Shown: piece by piece, positions 47,301-58,787 of the stretch
Numbering within the stretch: position 1 is the first letter of the stretch
Layout of the letters: every line of letters begins with the position of its first letter
Assembly (NCBI GenBank): GCA_023935145.1
Contig: CM043700.1
Location: forward strand, 105,306,400 to 105,370,399
Source: Bretschneidera sinensis
Lineage: Eukaryota; Streptophyta; Magnoliopsida; Brassicales; Akaniaceae
Direction: 5' to 3'
Length of the DNA: 64,000 nucleotides
Notes under the pieces: generated by a model
The model's input: the letters and a program-made list of their open reading frames with translations, nothing else
Databases searched by the model: none
Told to the model about the DNA's origin: nothing
Translations under genes and position numbers: made by a program

Positions 47301-48685
47301 ACACATTTATATCATCACTGAAACACTTTTTAGCAATTATCATCCCCACCCCATAAATTTCTTGCATATACATATTACTAGTTACATAAAGAGAACTGGA
47401 CAGCTTCAAAGTAGCATAATAAAAGATTTTAAGTAAAGGCAACAAACCATGAGCATAATCCCAATCCTCCTCATCAGGCAAGCTCTTGTGCTTTCTAAGA
47501 TCCTCCCTATACTTAGCATCTTGGAGCTCTAACAAATCAAATGCTTTTTGAAACTTCACAACATATTCCAACATCACATAAGTGGAATTCCATCTAGTTT
47601 CAACATCTAAGCAAACAATACTTTTGCTATCAATTTTTTCTTGCTCCACACAAGTCTTAAACCTTTGTAACCTAGCTGGAGAAGATTTCACAAATTTCAC
47701 TGCACAACGGATGCTAGTAATAGAATCCTATACATCTTTCAAACCCTCTTTAACAATTAGATTTAAAACACTGCAACACATCTCATGTGTAGAAAATCAC
47801 CCTTCAAGACACATCTCTTCCAATTAGTAAGTCTCTTTCTTAAGTATTGAATTGCTAAATCATTAGCAGTTGCATTGTCAACTGTTATAGTGAAAACAAT
47901 GCTAATACCCCATTCAAGCAAACATCTCTCAACCACTTTACCAATCATGTCACCAGAATGACTAGAAATTAGACAAAAATTCAAAATTCTTTTGTACAAT
48001 CTCCATTCATCATCAATAAAGTGAGCAGTGAGACACATATAACCAAGGTTTTGACAAGATGTCCATCTGTTGGTGGTAAGACTAACTCTGTGTGAAAACT
48101 TATTCAAAAACTTTTTCAACTTCTTCTCATCTAAGTACAAGGCATAACAATCTTTAGTCAATGTACAGCGTGAAGGAACTTAAAACTGTGGTAGTAGCAC
48201 ACCACAAAACTCTCTAAATCCTTCATGCTACACAAGCCTAAAAGGAAACTCATCCTTGATAATCATCCTAGCAAGTGCTTTCCTACAAGACTCTTGGTCA
48301 AACGTCCTAGCAACAAGTGAAGTTGTGGTGACTCTCGTTTCAACATTCTTTTGAATGAACTAGGTTAATTCCTTTTGATTTTTGTTCACATTGTCAGATT
48401 TGAGCTTCTTACATCTATTAAAGTGATTAATCATTGCACTTGTACCCTTTAAGCTCACGGAACCAATTTAGTTTCCACAATAATTACAAGAAGATTTGCA
48501 ATGACTTTTATCTCTAATTTAGTAAAATGCTCCCACACAAATGATATTTTCTTAGAATCACTCACCTTTGTATCACCGGGGTTAGGCATAGGTGATTTTG
48601 ATGAATTATCACCATTTTCAGCTATTGGAGTGTTGGTAGGAGTAGGGGCATAACCTTCTCCTGTAGTTTTAGTACTATCAACCAT
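44400..48685 (-). pseudogene. hAT transposase (BED finger, RNase H-like core, C-terminal dimerisation domain)
   Basis: From the right: MVDSTKTTGE start at 48685 and a BED-like segment (SFVWEHFTKLE) with frame breaks. The core follows (47763-48161: NRWTSCQNLGYMCLTAHF and TVDNATANDLAIQYL), then WNSTYVMLEYVVKF (47257-47700) and a tail near 46940-47188. The C-terminal dimerisation motif STVASESAFSVGGRV is split after SAFSV by the solo LTR (46767/44560) and continues as GGRVLELFHSS. The first catalytic aspartate is replaced by Asn (TTNRWTS), a G-to-A change; the second (TVDNATAND) is kept. Many stops make it inactive. Confidence 0.9.
44561..46767 (+). repeat. Solo LTR of 2.2 kb inserted in the hAT transposase
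   Basis: Flanked by a perfect CCCCG duplication (44556-44560 and 46768-46772). It starts TGTAGAGCCTG and ends GGGTCATTATA, where the usual TTACA end is changed by one C-to-T. No internal genes or second LTR are present, so it is a solo LTR. A TATA-like GTATAAATAG lies at about 44767. A cluster of CACAGTCGACTGTG-type palindromes lies at 45210-45510, GGTAGGGAGGAA repeats at about 46020-46090, and the hairpin TGAGCT-TTTT-AGCTCA at 46394-46409. The strand is set by homology to the LTR relic at 4785-5556. Confidence 0.9.
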
Positions 48686-48689
48686 GGAT

Positions 48690-50400
48690 TCTATCTATTA
48701 CGTAAGAAAAGAAAAAACATAAAACATGGTTAGGGATTGAAGAAAACAAAAAACGGAAAGAGAGAAGGAAAAATAGGGAAAAAAAGGATCATCATTTAAC
48801 TTCTAGAATTAATCTAAGTCATTCCGTAAGGATAAAATTATTAGTGAAGCACAAAATGCTGGGAACTTATGTTAAACTAGGTAGATAATTTTCTTCGCCA
48901 AAAAACTACTACTTAAAGTTCAAGTTTTGTAAGTTCAAAAGTAAATTTATAATGTTAACAATGCCTTTTTATCATCATTCAAACAATTAATCAATGAAAA
49001 GAGATTACTGATCATATCATTTAAAAGCAGGAAAACAATTAATCAAAGGAAAAAGACAAGCAGAGACTGAATAGCAACAACATAAGCAGAACATACATGC
49101 ATTAGTTTGTGTATTTAGCATAAAAGGGAAAAAAGAGCATCATTTAGCATCTAGATTTAATCTAGGTCATTCAATAATTGTTAGTGAAGCAAAAAAGCTG
49201 GGAAAGTTGAAAAAATGAATCAGATAGCAAAAAAAAAATGAATAAACCAGAAGACAGTAGAAACATGAAGCAAAATCATCACAGATTTCCCATCTAATTC
49301 TTTTTTTTCAATTTCAGATTTAATATAAGTCATTCAATAAATATTAGTGAAGCAAAAAAAGCTGGGAAAGTTGAAAAAACGAATCAGATAGCTAAAAAAT
49401 GAATAAACCAAAAGACAGCAGAAAGATAAAGCCAAATCATCACAGATTTCCAATCTAATTCTATTTTCAAATTTCATATTTAATTTAATTCATTCAATAA
49501 TTATTAGTGAAGCAAAAAACGTTGGGAAAGTTGAAAAAATGAATCAAATAGCAAAAAAAATGAATAAACAGGAGACAGCAGAAACATGAAGCCAAATCAT
49601 CAAGATTTCTCATCTAATTCTTTTTTCCAATTTCAGATTTAATCTAAGTCATTCAATAATGATTAGGGAAGCAAAAAAAGCTGGGAAAGTTCAAAAAACG
49701 AATCAGATAGCAAAAAAATTGAATAACAAAAAGAATAAACCATAAGACAACAAAAACATAAAGCCAAATCATCATAGATTTCCTATCTAATTCTTTTTTC
49801 CAGTTTCAGATTTCCCAAATCATCATATATTTGAGTCAGCTTCAAATAAATAATATTTAATTGATAAAATAAAGTTGAAAAAACGAATCAGATAGCAAAA
49901 AATTGAAATTTAATTTATTATTTACTTTCGGAAAATAGAAGGGGACCTTACAAGAGGAGATGAGCTAACTGTCTGGCGTCAGAAAAGTGCAGCGCTGCCT
50001 GTGGTGCTGCGCGTGGCGTGTCTGCATTTGAGAAAAGAAGACTGACTGAGTGACAGGAAGAGAGAAAAACAAGATAAGAGATCCAAGAAGAGACAACCAA
50101 ATCTTACCAGTTACCAGATGAGAGGTCAGATGAGGTGGCTGCTAGTGTGCGATGAAGGCGGCGCAACGCTGAGGTGAGGCCTTGAGTGATTGAGCTGTGA
50201 GGGAGTTACGAGATGAAAGGAGACGGGTTCTAGTGTGCGATGAGGGCGGCACAAGGCTAAGGTGAGGGTGACGCAAGACTGAGCTTTCAGAGAGACAAGG
50301 AGTTAGGGTTCGTGTAAACGTTACTGAAGTCTGGAGTGAAGAGTTAAGAGTGAAGGGAGGCAGGGAGCAATCGTGAATTTAGAATTAGGTTTTACGTCTT
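48690..50400 (-). other. 5' region of the hAT element: leader or intron with repeats
   Basis: Non-coding. It contains about four tandem copies of a 160-bp unit (49156-49850) and a more GC-rich part (50110-50300) with two copies of GTGCGATGAAGGCGGCGCAA-like sequence about 87 bp apart. This may be the promoter and untranslated leader of the transposase gene. Confidence 0.55.
49156..49850. repeat. Tandem repeats of about 160 bp inside the hAT element
   Basis: Units start near 49156, 49316, 49477 and 49637, each with GATTTAATCTAAGTCATTCA, an AAGCTGGGAAAGTTGAAAAA block, CGAATCAGATAGC and CCAAATCATCACAGATTTCC; a partial copy follows to about 49850. A fainter related unit is at about 48810-48860. 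Confidence 0.9.
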
Positions 50401-50773
50401 AATCATTTTATTTTTAGTATTAGTTAAAAGTTTTATATATTTAATATTTATTTAATTATTTTTTACAGATTACAGGCTTGAAATGGAAAATGGGTTATCG
50501 ACTTATGGCATTGGCTATTGTTATTTGAGCCGAAAAATATAAATGAAATGGGTTTAATGAAATAGCCCTAAGCTTTTAATTAGCACTTAATGGAACCTAT
50601 TGGTCGGTTTGGATACCCAATTCATAAAAGTCCTACAATTCAATTTGATCCGTTATTCGATTTTTTTTTTTTAAAATATATCTAACTCAATTCGATTCCA
50701 AAAAATTTGGATAACTTAATTTTCGATTTGGATATTGGGTTCGAATCGAATATCGGTTTTTGTATGCACAACT

Positions 50774-53592
50774 TATAATGTGACATTCACAAATTTTTAA
50801 TTTATTTTTCATTTCTTTTATATTTTTTATATTTTCTTTCATTTAATTTTGATTTTTTGATATTTTATCCTACTTAAAAGGATTATAATGTGCTGTACAT
50901 GTGACTTAATAAATGGAGTGGAGTGCTATAATGTGTTTTATAACGAGTAAAACACAGGAAACTCAAGTGCAATATTTTCAGCCCAATAACTCATCATATA
51001 GAAAGCGTAACCACAAGATACCAATTGTCACTTGGCAAAGTTTAAATTGATTATGAGGGTTTTTTACACAAGTGAGCCATAAATTTATGGCGGGTTCTAT
51101 GGTGCCTGACTTTCAAACGAATTTGTCATGCCTGCATAATCCAGTTGCAGCAACACTTATCAAAATTGAAGGGCACTGATTTTTTGGTACTATAATTCGC
51201 TGCAAATTAAAAGACAACACAGATATTTGATATGGAACACAAGAATGGAAGCTTCCATTAGTCAACTAATCTTTTGAAACTCTTTGCATCACTATCATAA
51301 AGTTTATGTACGAGAAGCGAAATCATTGATCTTCAACCCACACGAATCAGTAATATCAGTACCTTCATTGGATCAAACAATCATGCGTTTTTTTTTTCCT
51401 TTTCCCTGTTCATTTCTGCCACATGAGATCCCTACATCATCCTTCAAAACATGAATTCAAGTTCAATACCCTCCTGCTTCTGAACTGTTTGCTCTGCATC
51501 ACGCATCAATTTCAATGTTAGACTCCATCATTTACAAACAGATCCTTATTTTATCGACAAATAAATAACTATCAGAGACTAATATAGATATTGGGTGCCA
51601 CCATTATAAGTCATAGCTACCAAAACCAAATTCACTTGATCCCATGAAAACAACAACCCTATACTCAAATGGCTATTTTTTTTTTTTTCCCAATCAATGT
51701 TATGCTATGCAAAAAAAAATGGCTTAAAACCAACCAAAATTGTTCTTTCCAAATTCTATTAATAGAAGAGGAACAAAAACTACAACCTTTGCCAAAAAAA
51801 CTTTGAAAGAGAAATACGAGTAAATATGAAAAGAGAAATGATTAAACGGTAGGTAAGTTAGCAATATTAAAATTTTCAGCCAAAATGCTAATTCGCCACT
51901 TTCTTCTTTGACAAGTCTTAGAGGTTTCATTTGCAATGCAACTAGTCAGCTAAGGAGAGAAGCTTAAGATTTGATAGAGCAAGTGTACTGCAAAATCGTT
52001 ATACACACAGATCCCAGGTAAATTTGCAGAGATTCAGGCACGTATCATTTCCTGAGACACAAGACTGATTGAGCCTGATGTTTGTAAAGTGGATCCCTAG
52101 CTACAATAAAGAGTTGTCTAACAACTGTCATGATTGAAAAAAATATAAAAGTTGCTAACAGACTATGTATCTTTCTTTCACTAAATTGCAATTTACTTCA
52201 AAATAGTCCCAACTCCCAACAAAAGGAAAACCAAAAAAGGCATACTCCCTCTTAGATTACCACCCAGTCTAAATTTACAAATACCATTTTTAGAATGCAA
52301 GAAGGCATGCTCGTGGGTATAATCTCTTATGAGCTGACTGACAGTGTAGGATGGATCATGCAAGCCTAATTGACTGAAACCATACGAGAATGTTGTATGC
52401 CGCTGGCAAATCAAGAAGTTAGAAGCAATTAGTTTCATTATGGTGAGACCACAAGCATAAATAATCTTGGCACTAGTTAAAACTTTATAATGAAGCTCGG
52501 TTCAAAATGGAAAAGTCTAAAAAGAATGAGAAATTTTTGTCTATCAACTTTTAGCTTTTGACAAAGCTCAACTTCATTCAAGCTAACCACATCTCTTTCT
52601 TCATAGAAGTTTAGATGTTAAAGAACAGAAGGGCAAGCCAGAGCACTAACTGAACCCTGCCAAGCAGATGAAGAAGAAATTGAAGAACAAACAGATACTC
52701 TTCCAAAACCCTCAAAACAAGAAAGCCATCACTAAGCAACATACTAAACCTAAACACAACATTCTTCCACTAACCATCTAAAAGATTCAGCAAAAAAACC
52801 TGTAAAACAATATTTGACTTCAGCTCTTCCCTCAATGAGTTAAAAATTTGTAGAAGCTTCACCTTTCAAATTGGTAGAATAGTTCTCTTTCCAAATATCC
52901 CAGACAATAGAAGAAGGACAGGAATTCCTAACCATACTTGACGGTTTTAAGCTGAGATGCTAAATTATAAACATAAACCTTTGGCCTCTGAATAAGATAA
53001 CAATGAAACAAGGTTTACAAACATAAACCAAATTACTGAATAGTGCGGAATACAGAGTCCTTCACCTCACTTGCATTAGGTTGTTTTAGACTATTAGACT
53101 GCATAATATATAGCAAATATGGCAAGTTACATGGTTACATGCCATAAAAAATGGTGATACTAATACTTATCATCAACCCCAGGCAGCTCTAACTGCAGTT
53201 GTTCCCTAGAACGATATTGGACATTTACACTACCCACATCCAGTTTGTGATAGATTTCACGACTTAATGAATCCAATTGATGATATTTATATTACCTTAT
53301 GTCAAGACCCTCATCCATTATGCCCTTTGTACAGTGGCAGCAGCCAACAATACATGCATGTGCACACATTGAAATGACTGAATCATAACTTAATTTTGCA
53401 TATATAATACCATATTTATATTAGAGGAATAATTCATAAGCGTAGTCCCAGCTGCAGTTTCACCATAACAAAAAGAAATTAAATTTTATAGCTAGCCAAA
53501 ACACCGCATTTATGAACATGTGTTTTAACAAATTACATATAAAATCATGAAAAATAAACAAAAATAACTTTAAAAAAGGAATAAAAACTTAC
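50774..53592. other. Non-coding stretch next to the host gene
   Basis: No protein similarity recognised. Part of it may be 3' untranslated exon(s) of the minus-strand gene at 53665-54033, because that gene has a strong splice donor in its 3' untranslated region (GTAAGT at 53587-53592). The frames at 51724-51936 and 52193-52438 have no recognisable motif. Confidence 0.5.
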
Positions 53593-53664
53593 CACTGAGA
53601 ATTCGAGTTATGGGCATTAATGCTGTTGTAAAATCTAGACAATCGACGATTAGGTGGTTTTGGT

Positions 53665-54033
53665 TTAACGGGTTATCTTTCTTAAACCGAAGATCTCTTG
53701 AACCAGAGGAACGTGAACCAGCATTAGCTTCCATGCCAAAAACCACCCTACCAAAAATTACATCAACAAATCAAAATATAAAGTAATTATCAAAGACCCG
53801 GATACTTAAATCACCTGAAAGTACTATCTAGGGAATTAATGTATCATTTATGAAATCAAATTTAGTGGATAAAGGAGAAAGTAAAAAGAAAGACCGAAAA
53901 GATAGAGAGAGAGGATATTAAAGAGGAGAATGAAAGAGAGCACGAAAGAGATCGCAAGAGCTGGACGTACAACGAATAAACTAAGATAGTCCCAATAAGA
54001 AGAAGATGTCGATGAGGAAGAAGAAGACTCCAT
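53665..54033 (-). CDS. Small single-pass membrane protein of unknown function, two coding exons
   Basis: Exon 1 starts at ATG 54033 (MESSSSSSTSSSYWDYLSL, then VVRPALAISFVLSFILL). Exon 2 is 53665-53747 and gives WFLAWKL, HVPLVQEIFGL and a stop at 53665. The joined protein of about 65-75 residues has a serine-rich start, one hydrophobic segment and a short basic end. I recognise this as a small conserved plant membrane protein of unknown function, from memory only. The exon 1 donor is not a standard GT next to the conserved frame. Two in-phase options exist: ATATCCTC after 53919 (U12-like) and a weak GTCTTT further on. Exon 2 is preceded by TTTTTGGTAG. It is the only probable host gene in the window. 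Confidence 0.7.
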
Positions 54034-55513
54034 ACACAAGCTAAGCAACAATCAGATCTCGCCCCGTTGTGAGTAGGAAGTTCGTGGACTTTTAACCTAA
54101 AGAACACTTTCGCTTTCTTTCGATGTTTTTTTTTTTTTTTTTTTTCTTTCAAAATATATATATATTTTTAATAAAAAAGGTCACATTTGTTTTGAAGTTA
54201 TCGACATCATGTCCTCTGTAGTAATTGCGCTTCATTGAGTAATTTTGATCCTAAAAAAACATTAAATATCATTGGCTTTTAAAACCAAGCTTGTAAATTC
54301 TGAACCAAACAATTATTTGTTTTAGTTATTAAAATTAAATATTTTGGTTTCGATTTATTTTGTTGTATCGTTTTAGATTTGACGACATTTAAAATATATT
54401 CATATCAAATTTATATATCTTTCAAAAAAAATATATCAATTATAGATACAGATTATAATAAAACCATTATCATTCAAACATAAAGTAAAAAAATTAATAT
54501 ATTAATCAGCACCAATTCATACTTATAATCCAACATTTAAATAGTAACACAAATCATCATCAAAATCATACTATTTTAAGAACTACTAATCCAAAGCAAA
54601 ATTAACTAAAAATATTTAAAAATTGCACTACTAAATTTTCTAAACTTAATTAAATGTGTCATTGTCAAAAAAATATCATGTGAAAACAAATTTAAACCGA
54701 TGGAAAAAGATAAAAGAAAAAATGAGAAAAAAATAAAAATCGTATAATGTTATGTTTTGGTCGAAATAGTAGAAACAACCAAAACAAACTGAAGTAAAAA
54801 ACGAAATGAAATATAAAGGTAATTAGTCTCGGTTTACTGCTAAAACTGAAACGATCAAAATGAAACAAAATTTATAGCATTGCTTTTAACAAATCACAAG
54901 TTAAATTTTTACTTAAAACGTTTCTGTATTTATAACACAATTTCAACTTGCACTATCAGTTTTCGTTTAATATCAATTTTGATTCCTAAACTTAAGGATG
55001 AATGACAATTCAATCCTTTATATACCAATTCTTACAATTAAACCCTTAACAATTTTATAACGCAACAATTGTGTCCCTATTTACACGAGTGACTATCCCC
55101 TCTTCTCTGTTAACTGGAATTTGGATTTTATTCCCAAAATATTTCCTTGCTTCCTAAAAATATTTGCACTAATCCTAGGCTAACTTCTAAATAATCAGAA
55201 ATTTAAGAGCTTTCTCGACAAAACCCAATAATAGCAAAGGGATTCGGTATGACTTTTTCATAATTTCTTTTTAGGATCCAGAATATCAAGAAGCCAAAAT
55301 TTGTGTAGTTATAGGCACCCATCGCGGCTGATCACTTTGGGGACCAATTGCAATCTTGGTCATCGACTTTATACCTACTGTACTCATGGGCTACTAGGAG
55401 CTTTAAGGTTTCATCGATCTTATTATCTGAAGAATGAAATAGAATTTGAAAAGATTAAGGCAAATTTTTTGAGAACCTAAATGAATTTAGGATTAAAATT
55501 CTATTAAACGTTT
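54034..55513. other. Host-gene upstream region and AT-rich DNA, no gene seen
   Basis: The first about 130 bp upstream of the host gene, including a 21-base T run at 54127, should hold its promoter. No clear TATA or other element is assigned. The rest is AT-rich with no coding similarity. Confidence 0.5.
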
Positions 55514-56734
55514 TGATAGCTGGTGCAAAAATATTTGCAAGTGAACAAAATTGCAACAAGTAGTGTTTTAAAGAAAAAAGTGATTAACCCATAAGGACTA
55601 ACTATGCTATTGAATATTAAAATTTACCAAACTTTTTACTATTTAAAAATAAAATCGAAATTTTAAAGACTTTATCACCTAAATTAAACTAAAGTGATTG
55701 ACAAAAATAAATTAAAAGAAAAGAGAATAAAACTTAAGGTTGTAGAGATAAGAAAAATAAATCTAGAGCTTTCAATTTCACCTAGCTAATCCCACACAAT
55801 TTATTATTCCTTACTATAAAATTCCATCTTTTCAAGTCGATGAAAAATAAATCCCTTAATTATTCAATGTTTTCTCTCGAATAACATTAGAAATATCTCC
55901 ACCTAATAATTCATCATATCTCTATGTAAATTAAATTATTTGAAGATTCATTAAGTGCTTTGGATTTTTCTTAATCTAAAATCATACTAATCACGGTAAA
56001 ATATCTCTATCTTTCGCTCAACTAATGATGTTTAATCCTAAAAGCTTCGAATCACAAATTACCTCTCGGTTTCATTATGATTCAATAAATCAAACAATAA
56101 TTGGCCAGAAAATTGTAAGGAATAAGATCAAGGATAAACACTGAACAAAAAAAAAACTTGAAATAAAATAACTTGGAATTTAAATTGTGTGTTCAAAGCT
56201 AGACTACATCAAAGCCCTAGAAAAATAAAATTAGTTCATAATAAATCTGAAATCAATCACGTTCTTATTGGAATGCATCAAAAGAAAACTAAAGAGAAGA
56301 GAATAAAACTCTTTTGCTTGAAATAAGTTGATGAAACATTCAAGATTGTTGAAGATCTCTCTTCATTGAGACTTGGCAGCCGCCCTCCTTCTCTTCTCTC
56401 TTTATTCTCTTGTCTAGGAAAAATTTGTTGTGTTTTCAAGGTAATGGCAACCGATCTTATATAGGAAAACTCCTAGAAAAGAAAAGGAAAGTACAATAAT
56501 ACTCTTCCTTCTAGGAAAAGGAAATACACTGAAATGTGAAATACTTTTACTACTAGGAAAACATGAAATAGGAAAATAACTAAAAGGAAATATAACACAA
56601 AATAGGAAAAAATGTAGCCTTAGCAAATAAAATAAAATCAGTAAATGTCAAATCAAAACAAAAGAAATAAAGAAAAACTAACAATTTTAATAAGTAAAAG
56701 AGTAATAAAAGTCATGTAAAAATTACACTATTCA
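55514..56734 (-). repeat. 3' LTR of element F
   Basis: In element orientation it starts TGAATAGTGTAATTTTTACA right after the PPT and ends about GCACCAGCTATCA. A TATA-like CCTATATAAGATC lies near 56460. The far boundary (55514) is chosen from the CA end and the TGCACTTGCAA-like motif shared with other LTR ends; it is approximate. Confidence 0.65.
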
Positions 56735-57338
56735 AATTCCTCCAAACTTAAAATTTGCTAGCCCTCAAGCAAAGAAAAATAGAAAAACAACTAAAAACAA
56801 GAATTGGTTTAATTCAAAAAATTTGTTGCCTCAAAAATTGCCTAAATTTTATAATCCAAATGAATCATTCAATATCACACAAGTCCAAAAGTTAATTCAA
56901 AACTCAATTCCACCTCATTATCAATCCTCTCATTCATGCATACCTATCATTCTCACTTTATTATTAGCTTCCCGGATGATTTTATGCAAACAGGTAAATA
57001 TATAATGTATCTCTAGTTATGAAATTGATAATTCCAACTCCATAGACTTGCTTTTCAAATTACTCTCCACTAATGTAGAACAAAAATATTACCAAGGATC
57101 AATAGGCCTTTATTAAGCTTGTAATGTAAGGCTAAGGTGAGGGCTACAAAGAAAAGATAGGGTTGAAACTAAGTAAGATAGATTAATTTTGAACCCAAAC
57201 AAAACAACTAGAGCATACTCACTTCTAACACATACACTTCTTCTCAATCCTTTGAATCTCTCAAAAAACCTATCTTTATCGTTCTTTCAAAGATCTTTTT
57301 TTTTTTAGGAATTCTTATATATATAAGAATTCAAAGAT

Positions 57339-57384
<46 letters not shown>

Positions 57385-58320
57385 ACATTTCCCAACTCCT
57401 TGTTGATTTTTCACACCCCCAATCTTATGACTTTGATAACATGGGCTGTGATAAAATTTACTTGTAAACTTTCTACCTCTCACACCTTCCATGCTCTTCT
57501 AACTGTGTAAACTTAGTTCTCCGAAAAGGTAAGGAAATCAGTGTTTAAGCTCAAATAGGGTAAGGAATATGATGTTTTATAAAAAGAAAAAATATAAGGC
57601 CAAAGTATAATTCAATAAAGCTCAAATGGGCGACTAAGGATAAAGATAATAAATAGGTAAGCTTGAAAGGCTCAATCGATTCAAAGAATGCCTAAATCAT
57701 TTCCCAAGTAATATTTTGTCTAGGACTTCGCCTCGAGTGTCATCAAACAAGTTATAGAGTTTGTTGAGACCATATAAATTTACAATATTCGCATAAAATT
57801 TCTTTAGGTATGTAAAACAATTAATGATCATGATAAGCATTCATTGAATATAGAAAATCTCAAATTAAGCAAAATCAAGTCAAGGATTAACAAATAAACT
57901 CAAGCAATAAGAATTTTCCCTAAAAATTATAATCAATTTCAACCATATTCTTATCATAGGCCTTTTTATTCATCAAACCAAAAAATAATGATTTTTTTAA
58001 TTAATTTTTTATTTTAAAATTAATTTTTTTTTTCAACATAAACTCCCTTCCCCCAAACTTGAATAACACATTATCCTCAATGAGAAAGAAGAAGAAAAAA
58101 GAAAAAGAATGAGAAAAGGTAAGAAGTGCTCCCCCGATTTTCAATTGAATGTTGTCCTTGAAAGTGCAACCGTGTAACACATTGGAGAGAACCCAAACTT
58201 ATGCAAACCAACAAGATGAAAACAAAAATAAAAAGATTAAATAAAATTAAAGAGAAAAAAAAACTTGGGTCGTCTCCCAAAAAGCGCTTTGTTTAAAGTC
58301 TATAGCTAGACATTCTCCAA
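56735..58320 (-). other. Element F 3' non-coding module
   Basis: Contains the hairpin GTCT-AGCTAT-AGAC (58298-58311), the hairpin CATTG-AGGA-TAATG (58069-58082), a PPT-like run AAGTTTGGGGGAAG (58047-58060), and the terminal hairpin TTTGCT-TGAGGGCT-AGCAAA (56754-56773) just before a PPT (AAGTTTGGAGG). Also present are a (CT)n run (57341-57379) and a 24-bp palindrome (57309-57332). No gene is seen. Confidence 0.72.
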
Positions 58321-58321
58321 A

Positions 58322-58787
58322 TCAATATTTAAGATTGGTGAGATTGATGGAAAACTTTTGCGTGCTAAATTCTCCATCCACATAAGGCTTTAACCTCTGT
58401 CCATTAACCTTGAATGTTCTTTTTGTCTCATGATGAACTTCAACCACTCCATATGGAAAAACACGAGTCACAACAAATGGTCCCGACCACCTAGATCGCA
58501 ACTTTCCCGGAAAAAGTCGAAGTCTTGAATTGAATAGTAAAACTTTCTACCCTGCTACGAACTCCCTTCTCAAAATATGCTTATCATGCCATCTTTTAGT
58601 TTTATCCTTGTAAATCCGAGCATTCTCATAAGCATCATTGTGAAGCTCGTCTATCTCATTAATTTGCAACATCCTCTTCTCATCCGCAACCATTAAATCA
58701 AAATTAAGTGTCTTTATTGCCCAATAAGCTCTATGTTCTAGCTTCACGGGTAAATGACATGCTTTTCCATAATGTTTGAAATCACCT
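58322..58787 (-). pseudogene. Integrase C-terminal fragment of element F
   Basis: The frame gives [38 protein letters not shown], a TAG stop at 58547, then [20 protein letters not shown] and [12 protein letters not shown], ending at 58322. This is the end of a Ty3/gypsy integrase of the Athila-like type. Upstream of YGKACH the similarity fades before the copia LTR begins. Confidence 0.88.

Larger units (their letters stand above)
43661..50773 (-). mobile_element. hAT-type DNA transposon, RICESLEEPER-like, interrupted by a solo LTR
   Basis: Ends inferred from partly matching termini (GGTTGTGCAC on the left, GCACAACT inverted on the right) and the perfect inverted subterminal repeat ATTCGATTCGAA (43736-43747) / TTCGAATCGAAT (50740-50751). 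It holds a minus-strand hAT transposase pseudogene (44400-48685). An 8-bp duplication is not clearly resolved (ACAATATG and ATAATGTG are weak candidates). Without the solo LTR the element is about 4.9 kb. Confidence 0.75.
55514..58787 (-). mobile_element. Element F: Athila-like retrotransposon, 3' part only
   Basis: Read right to left: the integrase C-terminus (58322-58787), a 3' non-coding module (56735-58320), PPT and 3' LTR (55514-56734). The rest is cut off at 58787 by the copia element; the 5' half would lie beyond the right window edge. It belongs to the same broad group as A to E. Confidence 0.78.

Noticed and set aside
43640..50790. Exact 8-bp target duplication of the hAT element
   Set aside because: The best candidates (ACAATATG left, ATAATGTG right) match at only 6 of 8 positions, so the ends are given as approximate.
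52193..52438. 81-codon minus-strand ORF next to the host gene
   Set aside because: No motif or homology recognised; it could be untranslated exon or intergenic DNA.
52860..52960. Weak resemblance to a LINE segment (WDIWKEN on the minus strand)
   Set aside because: Too short and without any second motif.
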